From contig CAPXWY010000001.1 of NCBI GenBank assembly GCA_948736885.1, positions 221,607 through 285,606 on the forward strand: a stretch of 64,000 nucleotides of DNA, read 5' to 3'. Within the stretch, counting starts at the first letter, position 1; each line of letters begins with the position of its first letter. Below the pieces are notes generated by a model. That model did not search any database, was not told where the DNA came from, and saw only the letters and a program-made list of their open reading frames with translations. Origin of the DNA: an uncultured Alistipes sp. GTDB taxonomy: Bacteria > Bacteroidota > Bacteroidia > Bacteroidales > Rikenellaceae. This document shows, in pieces, positions 24,638 to 33,897 of this stretch. The position numbers were made by a program, and so were the translations under genes.

Positions 24638-27460
24638 ATGTTCGACAATTTTTCCGCACGCCACATCGGCGTCAGCAATGAAAAGGAACTAAGCGAAATG
24701 CTCCGGACCATAGGAGTGAAGACGGTAGACGAACTGATCGGACAGGTCATACCCTCCTCGATCCGCCTGAAGAAACCGCTGGCCCTGCCCGAGGGGATGA
24801 GCGAATACGAATTTGCGGCCCACATCCGGGCGCTGGCCGACCGCAACCGCCCGCTGCGCTCGTTCATCGGCATGGGCTACTACCCGACGGCCGTGCCGGC
24901 GGCGATAACGCGCAACGTATTCGAGAACCCGGCATGGTACACCTCGTACACCCCCTATCAAGCGGAAATCTCGCAGGGCCGCCTGGAAGCGCTGCTGAAC
25001 TTCCAGACCGCGGTCATCTCGCTGACGGGCATGGAAATCGGCAACTGCTCGCTGCTGGACGAAGGCACGGCGGCGGCCGAAGCGATGGCGATGATGTACT
25101 CGCTGCGCACGCGCGAAGCGGTGAAAGAAGGCCGCAACCAACTGTTCGTAGACCGCAACATATTCCCGCAGACGCTGGACCTGCTGCTGACGCGCAGCGA
25201 ACCGTTCGGCATCGAACTGATCGTAGACGACTACGACCAATATGAATTCACGGGCCGCGAATTCGGCGCGATAATACAATACCCTGCGGCTGACGGTTCG
25301 CTGCGCGACTACACGGACTTCGCGGCGGCGGCCCATGCCAAGGGAGCGCTGGTGACGGCCGTGGCGGACCTGCTGGCGCTGGCGCTGCTGAAAGCCCCGG
25401 GCGAATGGGGCGCCGACATCGCGGTGGGCTCGGCCCAGAGACTGGGACTGCCGATGGGGCTGGGCGGCCCGGGTGCGGGCTACATGACCACGCGCGAAGC
25501 CTACAAGCGCAACATGCCGGGCCGGATAATCGGCGTATCGGTAGACCGCCTGGGCAACAAGGCCCTGCGCATGGCGCTCCAGATGCGCGAACAGCACATC
25601 AAACGCGAACGCGCGACGTCGAACATCTGCACGGCATCGGCGCTGATGGCCTCGATGGCGGGCTTCTACTGCGTGTACAACGGACCGGAGGGACTGCGCC
25701 GAGCGGCGGAAACGGCCCACCGGGCCGCGGTGACGGCAGCCCGGGCGCTGGAAGCGCTGGACTACAAACTGACGTCGCAGGAATTCTTCGACACGCTGGA
25801 AACGGAAGCGGAAGCGGCCGTAGTACAATCGCTGGCGCTGGAATGCGGCATCAACTTCTACTATCCGACGGAAGGAACGGTGCGCATGTCGTTCGACGAA
25901 GTGACGACGGCGGCGGAAATCGAGGAAGTGGTGCGCATCTTTGCCGCAGCCAAGGGCAAACGGGTCAAGGCGGTAAAACCCGCCACGGATAACGCCCTGC
26001 CGCCGACGCTGCGCCGCGCGACCGCCTATCTGCAAGAACCCGTCTTCAACAGCTACCGCTCGGAGAGCGCGCTGATGCGCTACATCAAGAAACTGGAACT
26101 GCGCGACATATCGCTGGCTAACTCGATGATTTCGCTGGGCTCGTGCACGATGAAACTCAACGCGGCGGCGCTGATGCAGCCGCTGTCGCTGGCGGGGTTC
26201 CAGAACATGCACCCATTTGCCCCGGCGGACCAAGCCGAGGGCTACATGCAGCTGATCCGCGAACTGGAACAAGACCTGGCGACGATAACGGGGCTGGCAG
26301 CCTGTTCGCTGCAACCCAACTCGGGCGCGGCAGGCGAATACGCGGGACTGATGGTCATCCGGGCCTACCACCAAAGCCGCGGCCAAGGCTACCGCAACAT
26401 CGTACTCATACCGGCCTCGGCCCACGGCACGAACCCGGCGTCGGCGGCGATGGCGGGAATGAAAATCGTGACGGTAGCGTGCGACGAAAAAGGCAACATC
26501 GACGTAACGGACCTGGAAGCCAAGGCGAAAGAACACGCCTCGGAACTATGCGGCCTGATGGTGACCTACCCCTCGACCCACGGCGTATTCGAGAGCCGCA
26601 TCCGCGACATCGTGGAAATCGTACACGATGCGGGCGGCCAAGTCTACATGGACGGGGCGAACATGAACGCGCAGGTGGGTCTGACGAACCCGGGCTACAT
26701 AGGCGCAGACGTGTGCCACCTGAACCTGCACAAGACCTTTGCGATGCCCCACGGCGGCGGCGGACCGGGCGTAGGCCCGATCTGCGTGGCGGAACACCTG
26801 CGGACGTTCCTGCCCTCGCATCCGGTGATGCCGACGGGCGGCGAAGAAGGCATCACGGCGGTGGCGTCGGCCCCCTGGGGCTCGGCGATGCTGCTGCCGA
26901 TCACCTACGGCTACATCCGGATGCTGGGCGGCGAAGGACTGCGCCGTGCGACGGAAATGGCCATCGTGAACGCGAACTACATGTCGTCGGCGCTGGCGCC
27001 CGAATACCGGACCTACTACACGGGCGAAACGGGCCGTGTGGGCCACGAAATGATCCTTGACCTGACGAACTTCAAGAAAGACTACAACATCGACTGCGGC
27101 GACATAGCCCACCGTCTGATGGACTACGGATTCCATGCCCCGACCCTCTCGTTCCCGGTACACGAGACGCTGATGGTGGAACCTACGGAATCGGAACCCA
27201 AGGCAGAGATGGACCGCTTCGTGGAAGCGCTGGTACGAATCAAACGCGAATGCGAAGCGGCGGCGGGCGAAGCGGACAACGTAGTGGTGAACGCTCCGCA
27301 CACGGCCGAAGAACTGGCGGGCGACTGGACCCACCCCTACACGCGCGAAGAAGCGGCCTACCCGCTGGCGTGGGTGCGCGAAGCGAAATTCTATCCCCAT
27401 GTGACGAAGATAGACAACGGCTACGGAGACCGGAACCTGTGCTGTGTGAATGTGGAATAA
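24638..27460 (+). CDS. gcvP: Glycine dehydrogenase (decarboxylating), P-protein of the glycine cleavage system
   Basis: 940 residues, a full-length single-chain P-protein (N- and C-terminal halves fused, unlike gcvPA/gcvPB). It decarboxylates glycine with PLP and passes the aminomethyl group to the lipoyl H-protein. The PLP lysine is Lys699 in NLHKTFAMPHGGGGPG. The N-terminal half carries FIGMGYYPTAVP, ENPAWYTSYTPYQAEISQGR and LLDEGTAAAEAM. No gcvH or gcvT lies nearby, so the genes are dispersed. The slyD promoter begins 2 bases after its stop. Confidence 0.96.
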   Translation: MFDNFSARHIGVSNEKELSEMLRTIGVKTVDELIGQVIPSSIRLKKPLALPEGMSEYEFAAHIRALADRNRPLRSFIGMGYYPTAVPAAITRNVFENPAWYTSYTPYQAEISQGRLEALLNFQTAVISLTGMEIGNCSLLDEGTAAAEAMAMMYSLRTREAVKEGRNQLFVDRNIFPQTLDLLLTRSEPFGIELIVDDYDQYEFTGREFGAIIQYPAADGSLRDYTDFAAAAHAKGALVTAVADLLALALLKAPGEWGADIAVGSAQRLGLPMGLGGPGAGYMTTREAYKRNMPGRIIGVSVDRLGNKALRMALQMREQHIKRERATSNICTASALMASMAGFYCVYNGPEGLRRAAETAHRAAVTAARALEALDYKLTSQEFFDTLETEAEAAVVQSLALECGINFYYPTEGTVRMSFDEVTTAAEIEEVVRIFAAAKGKRVKAVKPATDNALPPTLRRATAYLQEPVFNSYRSESALMRYIKKLELRDISLANSMISLGSCTMKLNAAALMQPLSLAGFQNMHPFAPADQAEGYMQLIRELEQDLATITGLAACSLQPNSGAAGEYAGLMVIRAYHQSRGQGYRNIVLIPASAHGTNPASAAMAGMKIVTVACDEKGNIDVTDLEAKAKEHASELCGLMVTYPSTHGVFESRIRDIVEIVHDAGGQVYMDGANMNAQVGLTNPGYIGADVCHLNLHKTFAMPHGGGGPGVGPICVAEHLRTFLPSHPVMPTGGEEGITAVASAPWGSAMLLPITYGYIRMLGGEGLRRATEMAIVNANYMSSALAPEYRTYYTGETGRVGHEMILDLTNFKKDYNIDCGDIAHRLMDYGFHAPTLSFPVHETLMVEPTESEPKAEMDRFVEALVRIKRECEAAAGEADNVVVNAPHTAEELAGDWTHPYTREEAAYPLAWVREAKFYPHVTKIDNGYGDRNLCCVNVE

Positions 27461-27462
27461 AT

Positions 27463-27493
27463 TTTGAAAGCGGAGGAATTTGGACTACCTTTG
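27463..27493 (+). promoter_or_regulatory. Promoter of the slyD-like gene
   Basis: TTTG (27463-27466), 19 bases, TACCTTTG (27486-27493): a full Bacteroidetes promoter. It also decides the start: the upstream TTG at 27480 lies inside the promoter, so ATG 27516 is used. Confidence 0.8.
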
Positions 27494-27515
27494 CGACCTA
27501 AAAAACCGAAAAGCA

Positions 27516-28088
27516 ATGAAAGCAGAACAAAACAAGATGGTCGGTGTAGACTACAAACTGACCGTAGACGGACAAATCGCCGACCAGTCGCGCCCGGGAC
27601 AACCCCTCGAATTCATCTTCGGGACGGGGATGCTGCTGCCGAAATTCGAGGCGGCGATCGAAGGCAAGGAACCGGGCGAGAAAGTGACGTTCACGCTGGA
27701 ACCCAAGGACGGATACGGCGAATACATGGCCGAAGCGGTAGTGGACCTGCCGAAAAACATATTCATGGTGGACGGAAAGGTAGCCGAAGACATCCTGTTC
27801 GAGGGCTCGCAGGTACCGATGAGCGACGCCCAGGGCAACCGCATGATGGGCGTGGTGAAAGAAGTGGGCGACGAAACGGTGAAGATGGACTTCAACCACC
27901 CGATGGCGGGCAAGACGCTGAACTTCGAGGTGGAAGTGGTGACCGTGCGCGACGTGACGCCCGAAGACCTGCAAGGCCACTGCTCGTGCGGCTCGTGCGG
28001 AGGAGACCACGACTGCGGCGGCGAATGCAGCCATGACGACTGCGGCTGCGGCGGCCACGAACACGACGGCCACTGCAACTGCCACTAA
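27516..28088 (+). CDS. slyD: FKBP-type peptidyl-prolyl isomerase, SlyD-like, with metal-binding tail
   Basis: 190 residues from ATG 27516. The FKBP domain is split by an insert-in-flap domain as in SlyD: VDYKLTVDGQIADQSRPGQP..., EFIFGTGMLLPKFEAAIEGKEPGEK, then the flap YGEYMAEAVVDLPKN, and the return MDFNHPMAGKTLNFEVEVV. The last 35 residues are rich in His and Cys (GHCSCGSCGGDHDCGGE..., ending HEHDGHCNCH), a classic Ni/Zn-binding tail. It is a cytoplasmic foldase and possible metallochaperone for nickel enzymes. Own promoter and own terminator (28122-28152). Confidence 0.92.
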   Translation: MKAEQNKMVGVDYKLTVDGQIADQSRPGQPLEFIFGTGMLLPKFEAAIEGKEPGEKVTFTLEPKDGYGEYMAEAVVDLPKNIFMVDGKVAEDILFEGSQVPMSDAQGNRMMGVVKEVGDETVKMDFNHPMAGKTLNFEVEVVTVRDVTPEDLQGHCSCGSCGGDHDCGGECSHDDCGCGGHEHDGHCNCH

Positions 28089-28121
28089 ACACACGAAGAC
28101 GGGCCGGAGCCCGAAAGAAAA

Positions 28122-28152
28122 AGATGAGAGGAAAAACCTTTCATCTTTTTTT
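28122..28152 (+). terminator. Terminator of slyD
   Basis: AGATGAGAGG (28122-28131) pairs with CCTTTCATCT (28137-28146; one G-U pair) over an AAAAA loop, followed by six more T up to 28152. Strong intrinsic terminator. Confidence 0.85.
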
Positions 28153-28168
28153 ATTGACGACGAATCGC

Positions 28169-28176
28169 TATATTTG
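28169..28176 (+). promoter_or_regulatory. -7 element before the DUF4954 gene
   Basis: TATATTTG, 20 bases before the ATG at 28196. The expected -33 position falls in the T tract of the slyD terminator, so terminator and promoter overlap. Confidence 0.5.
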
Positions 28177-28195
28177 CACGAATCAAACCACACGA

Positions 28196-29926
28196 ATGTC
28201 CCGACTGAGAAAAATGACCGCGGCGGAAATCGCGGCAGCGAAAAAAAACGGCACGGCGGCCGAAGACTGGTCGCAAATCGCTGTAAGCGAAGGCTTCGAC
28301 CCGGCGCAAGTAGAACGGAGCCGACTGGAAGGGCGTGTGGAAATCGGAGAGGGAGCCCGTATTGTCCGCTCGCGGGTGAAGAACTACCGGATAGGCCCGG
28401 GCACGCTGGTCGAAGACGTGACGGCGCTGGAATGCCGCCGCCGGACGACGTTCGGAAACGGAGTGAAAGTGGCGACGATGAACGAATGCGGCGGCCGGGC
28501 GGTAGCTATCTGCGACCGGCTGTCGGCGCAAACGGCCTACCTGCTGGCAGTCTACCGTCATCGGCCGAAACTTATAGAAACGCTGGAAAAAATCATCGGC
28601 GACTACGCCGAAACCCGGGCGTCGGAGACGGGCGAGACGGGCCGCGACTGCCGCATAAGAGGCGCCCGGTTCATCCGCGAAACCCGGCTGGGCGACGGCG
28701 TGGAAATAGACGGAGCGTCGATACTGGAAAACGGGACGCTGTGCGACGGAACGCGGATAGGCCCGGACGTGAAAGCCTACGACTTCATAGCGGCGGAAAA
28801 CGCGCGAATAGACAACGGAACGACGCTGGAACGCTGCTTTGTGGGCGAAAGCTGCCGCCTCGACAAGGGATTCACGGCGGCGGAATCGCTGTTCTTCGCC
28901 AACTGCCACTGCGAAAACGGCGAAGCGGCGTCGATATTCGCAGGCCCCTACACGGTATCGCACCACAAATCGTCGCTGCTGATAGCGGGCATGTTCTCGT
29001 TCTTCAACGCGGGCAGCGGCTCGAACCAAAGCAACCACCTGTTCAAGAGCGGAGCCGTACACCAGGCGGTGCACCTGCGCGGCTGCAAATTTGCAAGCGG
29101 CGCCTATATCATGTCGCCCGCCATCGAAGGAGCCTTCACGATGGTCAAAGGAAACCACGCCGACCACCACGACACGGCGATATTCCCCTACTCCTACCTG
29201 ATGGAAAAGGAGGGCCGCTCCCACCTGCTGCCGGGAGCCAACCTGACGAGCTACGGCACGGTGCGCGACCTGGAAAAATGGCCCGCCCGCGACCGCCGGA
29301 CGGTAGGCCGCGACGTGATAAACTTTGAAGAACACAACCCCTGCGTGACGGGAACGATGCTGCGGGCCGTAGACACGCTCCACATGCTGCGCGACCAAGA
29401 CCCGGCGGCGGGACAATACGCCTACGGCAAGACGGTGGTCCGCGCGACGGCCCTGCAACGCGGCATCAAACTCTATGACAAAGCCATCGTAGCGGCGCTG
29501 GGCGCGATGCTGGACGGCGGAACGTCCGACCCCCGCTACGACGGAACGGGCCGCTGGATAGACGTGGCGGGCCAATACATCACCAAACGCGAGACGGAAG
29601 CGATAGCGGACGACATAGAAACGGGCGCGCTGCGGACCCTGGAAGAAATCGACAACCGGTTCCGGGTATTCCATGTACACTATGGAACATACGCCCGCAG
29701 CTGGGCCGAACAGATCTATGCGTCGCTGCTGGGCCACACCCCCACGGCCGAAGAGATCCGGGAAGCCATCGAAGCGGGCCGCAACGCCCACGCCGCGATG
29801 CGCCGCACGACCGACGCCGACCGCGACCGCGACTGCTCCCTGGCGCTGGCGGTGAGCTACGGAGCCGACAGCGAAGACGAAACGGAAATCCGGGCGGACT
29901 ACCGGGCGGTGAGAGGGCTGGAATAG
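28196..29926 (+). CDS. DUF4954 family protein (left-handed beta-helix type)
   Basis: 576 residues from ATG 28196; 24 upstream codons are open but overlap the terminator and the -7 element. The N terminus MSRLRKMTAAEIAAAKKNG...AEDWSQI matches my memory of DUF4954. The middle (about 60-290) is rich in short hexapeptide-like turns (GEGARIVRSRVKNYRIGPGTL, GDGVEIDGASILENGTLCDG), suggesting a left-handed parallel beta-helix as in acyl- or nucleotidyl-sugar transferases. Then come SNQSNHLFKSGAVHQ and HADHHDTAIFPYSYL. It is conserved in Bacteroidales; its reaction is unknown to me. No signal peptide, so it is cytoplasmic. Confidence 0.8.
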   Translation: MSRLRKMTAAEIAAAKKNGTAAEDWSQIAVSEGFDPAQVERSRLEGRVEIGEGARIVRSRVKNYRIGPGTLVEDVTALECRRRTTFGNGVKVATMNECGGRAVAICDRLSAQTAYLLAVYRHRPKLIETLEKIIGDYAETRASETGETGRDCRIRGARFIRETRLGDGVEIDGASILENGTLCDGTRIGPDVKAYDFIAAENARIDNGTTLERCFVGESCRLDKGFTAAESLFFANCHCENGEAASIFAGPYTVSHHKSSLLIAGMFSFFNAGSGSNQSNHLFKSGAVHQAVHLRGCKFASGAYIMSPAIEGAFTMVKGNHADHHDTAIFPYSYLMEKEGRSHLLPGANLTSYGTVRDLEKWPARDRRTVGRDVINFEEHNPCVTGTMLRAVDTLHMLRDQDPAAGQYAYGKTVVRATALQRGIKLYDKAIVAALGAMLDGGTSDPRYDGTGRWIDVAGQYITKRETEAIADDIETGALRTLEEIDNRFRVFHVHYGTYARSWAEQIYASLLGHTPTAEEIREAIEAGRNAHAAMRRTTDADRDRDCSLALAVSYGADSEDETEIRADYRAVRGLE

Positions 29927-29949
29927 GAAACGTTTGCGGTACGCCGAGC

Positions 29950-29974
29950 GCAGAACCGAACTTATTCGGACTGC
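29950..29974 (+). terminator. Weak hairpin between the DUF4954 gene and trxB
   Basis: GCAG (29950-29953) and CCGAA (29956-29960) pair with TTCGG (29965-29969) and CTGC (29971-29974), bulged between. No T tract follows, and the sequence around it (GCCGAGCGCAG...) resembles the core of the rpsA repeat unit. The remaining spacer to the trxB ATG (30025) is A-rich, with no clear promoter. Confidence 0.35.
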
Positions 29975-30024
29975 CGTGACGGAAAAACCTGCGAAAATCG
30001 AACACAAAACAAAACGACGAAAAT

Positions 30025-30951
30025 ATGGAACCCGAAAGAATCAAGGTACTGATAATAGGCAGCGGCCCTGCGGGCTACACCGCGGCCATCTACACGTCGC
30101 GGGCCAACCTCGGACCGGTGCTCTACGAAGGCATCGAACCGGGCGGCCAACTGACGACGACGACCGAAGTGGAGAACTTCCCGGGCTATCCGGAGGGAGT
30201 GGACGGCAACCAGCTGATGGCCGACCTGCGCAAACAAGCCGAACGCTTCGGAACCGAAATCCGCACGGGCACGATAACGACGGCGGACCTGTCGTCGCGG
30301 CCGTTCCACATCGTAGTGGACGGGACGAAAGAAATCGAAGCCGAAAGCATCATCATAGCGACGGGCGCGACGGCGAAATACCTGGGGCTCCCCTCGGAGA
30401 CGAAATACCGCGGCCAAGGGGTGAGCGCCTGCGCGACGTGCGACGGCTTTTTCTACCGCAAGAAAGACGTGGCGGTAGTGGGCGGCGGCGACACGGCCTG
30501 CGAAGAAGCGACCTACCTGGCGTCGCTCTGCCGCAAAGTCTACATGATAGTCCGCAAACCCTATCTGCGGGCCTCGAAAGCGATGCAGGAACGGGTATTC
30601 AACACCCCCAACATCGAAGTGCTCTTCGAGCACAACACAGCCGAAGTGCTGGGCGACGAAACGGGCGTGACGGGAGCCCTGCTGCGCAAGAACGACGGCA
30701 CGGAGACGAAGATAGACATAGCGGGATTCTTCCTGGCGATAGGCCACCATCCGAACACGGAACTTTTTGCGGACCAGCTGGAACTGGATACCGAGGGATA
30801 TATAAAGGTAGAAGCCGGAACGTCGAAGACGAACATCGAAGGAGTATTCGCGGCGGGCGACGTGAAAGACCCCCACTACCGCCAAGCCATCACGGCGGCG
30901 GGCTCGGGCTGTGTGGCGGCGCTGGACTGCGAACGGTTTCTGCTGAGATAA
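30025..30951 (+). CDS. trxB: Thioredoxin reductase
   Basis: 308 residues, standard length. FAD-binding GSGPAGYTAAIYTSR at the N terminus, the redox pair Cys136-Ala-Thr-Cys139, the NADPH motif VVGGGDTACEEA, and the C-terminal FAD motif GVFAAGDVKD. It keeps thioredoxin reduced with NADPH in the cytoplasm. It lies 9 bases before the rnz gene and is probably co-transcribed with rnz and the following methyltransferase; no functional link between them is evident. Confidence 0.96.
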   Translation: MEPERIKVLIIGSGPAGYTAAIYTSRANLGPVLYEGIEPGGQLTTTTEVENFPGYPEGVDGNQLMADLRKQAERFGTEIRTGTITTADLSSRPFHIVVDGTKEIEAESIIIATGATAKYLGLPSETKYRGQGVSACATCDGFFYRKKDVAVVGGGDTACEEATYLASLCRKVYMIVRKPYLRASKAMQERVFNTPNIEVLFEHNTAEVLGDETGVTGALLRKNDGTETKIDIAGFFLAIGHHPNTELFADQLELDTEGYIKVEAGTSKTNIEGVFAAGDVKDPHYRQAITAAGSGCVAALDCERFLLR

Positions 30952-30960
30952 ACACGACGG

Positions 30961-31911
30961 GTGAGCTTCGCAGTCACCATACTGGGGTCGTCGTCGGCCA
31001 AACCGACCGCCACGCGCCACCCGTCGGCGCAGGTGGTGAACATACACGAACAACACTACCTGGTCGATGCGGGCGAAGGGACCCAACAACAGATGGCGCG
31101 GGCGGGCATCAACCCGCTGAAACTGCGGGCCGTATTCATATCGCACCTGCACGGCGACCATGTGTACGGGCTGTTCCCGCTGCTCTCGACGCTGGGCCTC
31201 TATGGCCGCCGCACGCCGCTGCCGATTTATGCCCCGGCACCGCTGGGCGAAATACTGACCGCCCACCTGCGCTATTTCGACAGCGACCTGCCCTACGAAA
31301 CGGAGTGGCACGAAGTACGGACGACGGAACACACGCTGCTGCTGGAAAACCGGACGCTCGAAGTGTGGAGCATTCCGCTGCGCCACCGGATAGCGACGGC
31401 GGGCTATCTGTTCCACGAGAAAACACCGCCGCTGAACGTCGACAAATTCAAGATTGCGAAATACGGCCTTACGATTGCGCAGATTGCGGCGGCGAAACGG
31501 GGCGAAGCGGTGACGCTCGACACGGGCGAGACGATTCCGAACGAAGAACTGACCTACCTGCCCTATCGACCGCGAACCTATGCCTATCTGTCGGACACGG
31601 CCTACTCGGCCAAGGCGGCGGAACTGGCGGCGGGAGCGGACCTGATGTACCACGAAGCGACCTATGCGGCGGCCGAACGCAAGACGGCCCGGCAACGGGG
31701 CCACTCGACGACGGAAGATGCGGCCAAAGCAGCGCTGCGGGCGGGAGCCGGACGGCTGATAATCGGCCACTACTCGTCGCGCTACAAGGACGAACAGATG
31801 CTGGTCGACGAAGCCCGCGAACTATTCCCGGAAACCTACCCAGCCGTCGAGGGAAGCACATTCACGATAGAAAAGAGACGCCCCGACAGCGGGGCTGACA
31901 GAAACCGATGA
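30961..31911 (+). CDS. rnz: Ribonuclease Z (tRNA 3'-processing endonuclease)
   Basis: 316 residues from a GTG start at 30961 (SFAVTILGSSSAKPTATR); no ATG in a better place, and the family begins exactly here. Metallo-beta-lactamase fold with the zinc motif SHLHGDH (His62, His64, Asp66, His67), then LRHRIATAGYLF, YLSDTAY, YHEATY and the late IIGHYSSRYKD. It removes 3' trailers from tRNA precursors. The stop overlaps the next gene's ATG (31908-31911), so translation is coupled to the methyltransferase, both being RNA-modifying. Confidence 0.94.
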   Translation: MSFAVTILGSSSAKPTATRHPSAQVVNIHEQHYLVDAGEGTQQQMARAGINPLKLRAVFISHLHGDHVYGLFPLLSTLGLYGRRTPLPIYAPAPLGEILTAHLRYFDSDLPYETEWHEVRTTEHTLLLENRTLEVWSIPLRHRIATAGYLFHEKTPPLNVDKFKIAKYGLTIAQIAAAKRGEAVTLDTGETIPNEELTYLPYRPRTYAYLSDTAYSAKAAELAAGADLMYHEATYAAAERKTARQRGHSTTEDAAKAALRAGAGRLIIGHYSSRYKDEQMLVDEARELFPETYPAVEGSTFTIEKRRPDSGADRNR

Positions 31912-32663
31912 CGAAAGCAGAGATACAACTGGTCCGGGCGCTGGCCGACAAACGGGGCCGGACGGAACACGGGCTGTTCGTAGCCGAGGGTGAGAAACTC
32001 GTAAGCGAACTGCGCGCCTCACGCCTGCAAATCCGCAAGATATTTGCGCTGGAAGGAGTGTTCGAGGGACCGGAAGTGGAGACGGTAAGCCCGCACGACA
32101 TGGAACGGCTGTCGCTGCTGAAGACGGCCAACAACTCGCTGGCGCTGGTGGAGATACCCCGCCATGACCTCGGAACGGTACATGCAAACGAAGAACTGGT
32201 GCTGGCGCTGGACGAAGTACAGAACCCCGGCAATTTGGGGACCATCGTCCGGCTGGCGGACTGGTTCGGGATAACCGACATCGTCTGCTCGGAAAACTCG
32301 GCCGACTGCTTCAACCCCAAGGTGGTGCAGGCGACGATGGGGGCGATTCTGCGGGTACGGGTACACTACACGAACCTGCCGCAGTTCCTAAGCGAAGCAG
32401 CGAAACGGGGCACGGAAACCTACGGCACCTTCCTGGAGGGCGAAAACCTCTACGACACGCCGCTGACGCCGACGGGAATCATTGTGATGGGCAACGAAGG
32501 CCGCGGAGTAACGGAAGCGACGGCCCGGACGGTGACCCGCAAACTGTTCATCCCACCCTACCCGGCCGACCGCCGGGGCTCGGAATCGCTCAATGTGGCG
32601 ATGGCGACGGGAGTGGTATGCGCCGAATTCAGAAGAAGAACCGCGAAACCGAAACAGACTTAG
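31908..32663 (+). CDS. TrmH/SpoU-family RNA methyltransferase
   Basis: 251 residues. The N-terminal substrate-binding part (LVRALADKRGRTEHGLFVAEGEKLVSEL) is of the SpoU substrate-binding type. The SPOUT catalytic part contains LDEVQNPGNLGTIVRLADWFG, motif 2 IIVMGNEGRGV and motif 3 IPPYPADRRGSESLNVAMATG, which form the knot that binds S-adenosylmethionine. It 2'-O-methylates a ribose in rRNA or tRNA; the target cannot be told. Its stop (32661-32663) overlaps the first bases of the dispersed repeat copy 2. Confidence 0.92.
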   Translation: MTKAEIQLVRALADKRGRTEHGLFVAEGEKLVSELRASRLQIRKIFALEGVFEGPEVETVSPHDMERLSLLKTANNSLALVEIPRHDLGTVHANEELVLALDEVQNPGNLGTIVRLADWFGITDIVCSENSADCFNPKVVQATMGAILRVRVHYTNLPQFLSEAAKRGTETYGTFLEGENLYDTPLTPTGIIVMGNEGRGVTEATARTVTRKLFIPPYPADRRGSESLNVAMATGVVCAEFRRRTAKPKQT

Positions 32664-32688
32664 ATTCTTCGCTGCGCTCAAAATGACA
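32662..32688 (+). repeat. Dispersed repeat copy 2
   Basis: AGATTCTTCGCT-GCGCTCAAAATGACA, the same element as at 13852-13878 with two or three base changes. It begins inside the stop codon of the methyltransferase gene, that is, immediately at the gene end. Confidence 0.75.
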
Positions 32689-32744
32689 CGCACAGGCCAA
32701 GGCTGTGCCGGGATGAGAAAACCAACGCGAAAACAATCGATAAA

Positions 32745-32776
32745 TTTGGCATTGCGAGCGGGTTATCGTATATTTG
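32745..32776 (+). promoter_or_regulatory. pdxA promoter
   Basis: TTTG (32745-32748), 20 bases, TATATTTG (32769-32776). The 15 bases AAATTTGGCATTGCG around the -33 element and TCGTAT at the -7 end are identical to the rpsA promoter. ATG 32796 follows 19 bases after the -7 element. Confidence 0.85.
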
Positions 32777-32795
32777 TTGAGAAAAACGAACGACC

Positions 32796-33890
32796 ATGTC
32801 GGAACACAAACTCAAGATAGGAATCACCCAGGGCGACCCGAACGGAATCGGCTGGGAAATCATACTCAAAGCGCTGGCGGACACCCGCATGACCGAAGTC
32901 TGCACTCCGGTCGTCTACGGCTCGGCCAAAGCGGCGGACTACTACCGCAAGACGCTGGCGGAACCGACCGAGACGACGTTTCACGCGGTTGCATCGGCCC
33001 ATGAAGCCCGCCGCGGCAAAATCAGCATAGTGGACTGCGGAGAAACGGAACGCATAGAACCGGGGCAGGCGACGCCCGAAGCAGGCCGGGCAGCAGTGGA
33101 AGCACTGCGCCGTGCGATGCAAGACCTCAAGGACGGCTATCTGGACGCCTTGGTGACAGCGCCGTTCGACAAGGAGACGGTACAGAGCGACGAATTCCGC
33201 CACACGGGCCACACGGAATATCTGGGTGCCGAACTGGGCGGGGAACCGCTGATGATCATGTGCAGCGAAATACTGCGCATCGGACTGGTGACCAAGCACA
33301 TCCCGGTCTCGGAAATCAGCCGCAACATCACGAAAGAAAAAATCGTCCGCGACCTGGAGACGATGCGCCGCACGCTTATCGAAGATTTCGGGATAGTAGA
33401 ACCCCGGATAGCGGTCATGGCGCTGAACCCCCATGCGGGAGACGGCGGTCTGCTGGGCACGGAAGAGACGGAAATCATCAAACCGGCGATAGTAGAAGCC
33501 TATGGCAAAGGGATATTGGCGTTCGGCCCGTTTGCGGCCGACGGTCTGTTTGCGGGAGGCGGCTACACACGCTATGACGGCATCTTGGCGATGTACCACG
33601 ACCAAGGGCTGGCGCCGTTCAAGAGCCTGTCGCCGGACGGAGTGAACTTCACGGCGGGCCTTGGAGCGATCCGCACGTCGCCTGACCACGGAACAGCGTT
33701 CGACATAGCGGGACAAGACAAAGCCGACCCGCAGTCGATGCGCAACGCGATTTACACGGCCATCGACATCACAGAACACCGCCGAGCCTGGGCTGCCTGG
33801 ACGGCGAACCCGCTGCCCCATGCGGAACGCGAACGCGGCCACCGCGACAACCCGGGGCGGGAAACGGGCCGGGCGGAACGCGAAGAATAA
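32796..33890 (+). CDS. pdxA: 4-hydroxythreonine-4-phosphate dehydrogenase
   Basis: 364 residues. It oxidises and decarboxylates 4-phospho-hydroxythreonine in DXP-dependent vitamin B6 synthesis. Visible family motifs are IGITQGDPNGIGWEI at the start, VTAPFDKETVQ, FRHTGHTEYL, the metal-binding VMALNPHAGDGGLLG, and YDGILAMYHDQGLAPFK with GVNFTAGLGAIRTSPDHGT. The last 35 residues are an Arg/Glu-rich extension (HAERERGHRDN...) of low complexity. Own promoter; no other pdx gene is nearby. Confidence 0.95.
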   Translation: MSEHKLKIGITQGDPNGIGWEIILKALADTRMTEVCTPVVYGSAKAADYYRKTLAEPTETTFHAVASAHEARRGKISIVDCGETERIEPGQATPEAGRAAVEALRRAMQDLKDGYLDALVTAPFDKETVQSDEFRHTGHTEYLGAELGGEPLMIMCSEILRIGLVTKHIPVSEISRNITKEKIVRDLETMRRTLIEDFGIVEPRIAVMALNPHAGDGGLLGTEETEIIKPAIVEAYGKGILAFGPFAADGLFAGGGYTRYDGILAMYHDQGLAPFKSLSPDGVNFTAGLGAIRTSPDHGTAFDIAGQDKADPQSMRNAIYTAIDITEHRRAWAAWTANPLPHAERERGHRDNPGRETGRAEREE

Positions 33891-33897
33891 GACGCTA

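Noticed and set aside
30000..31900. Long alternative frames on both strands across trxB and rnz
   Set aside because: trxB and rnz are unmistakable from their motifs; the other frames are shadows.
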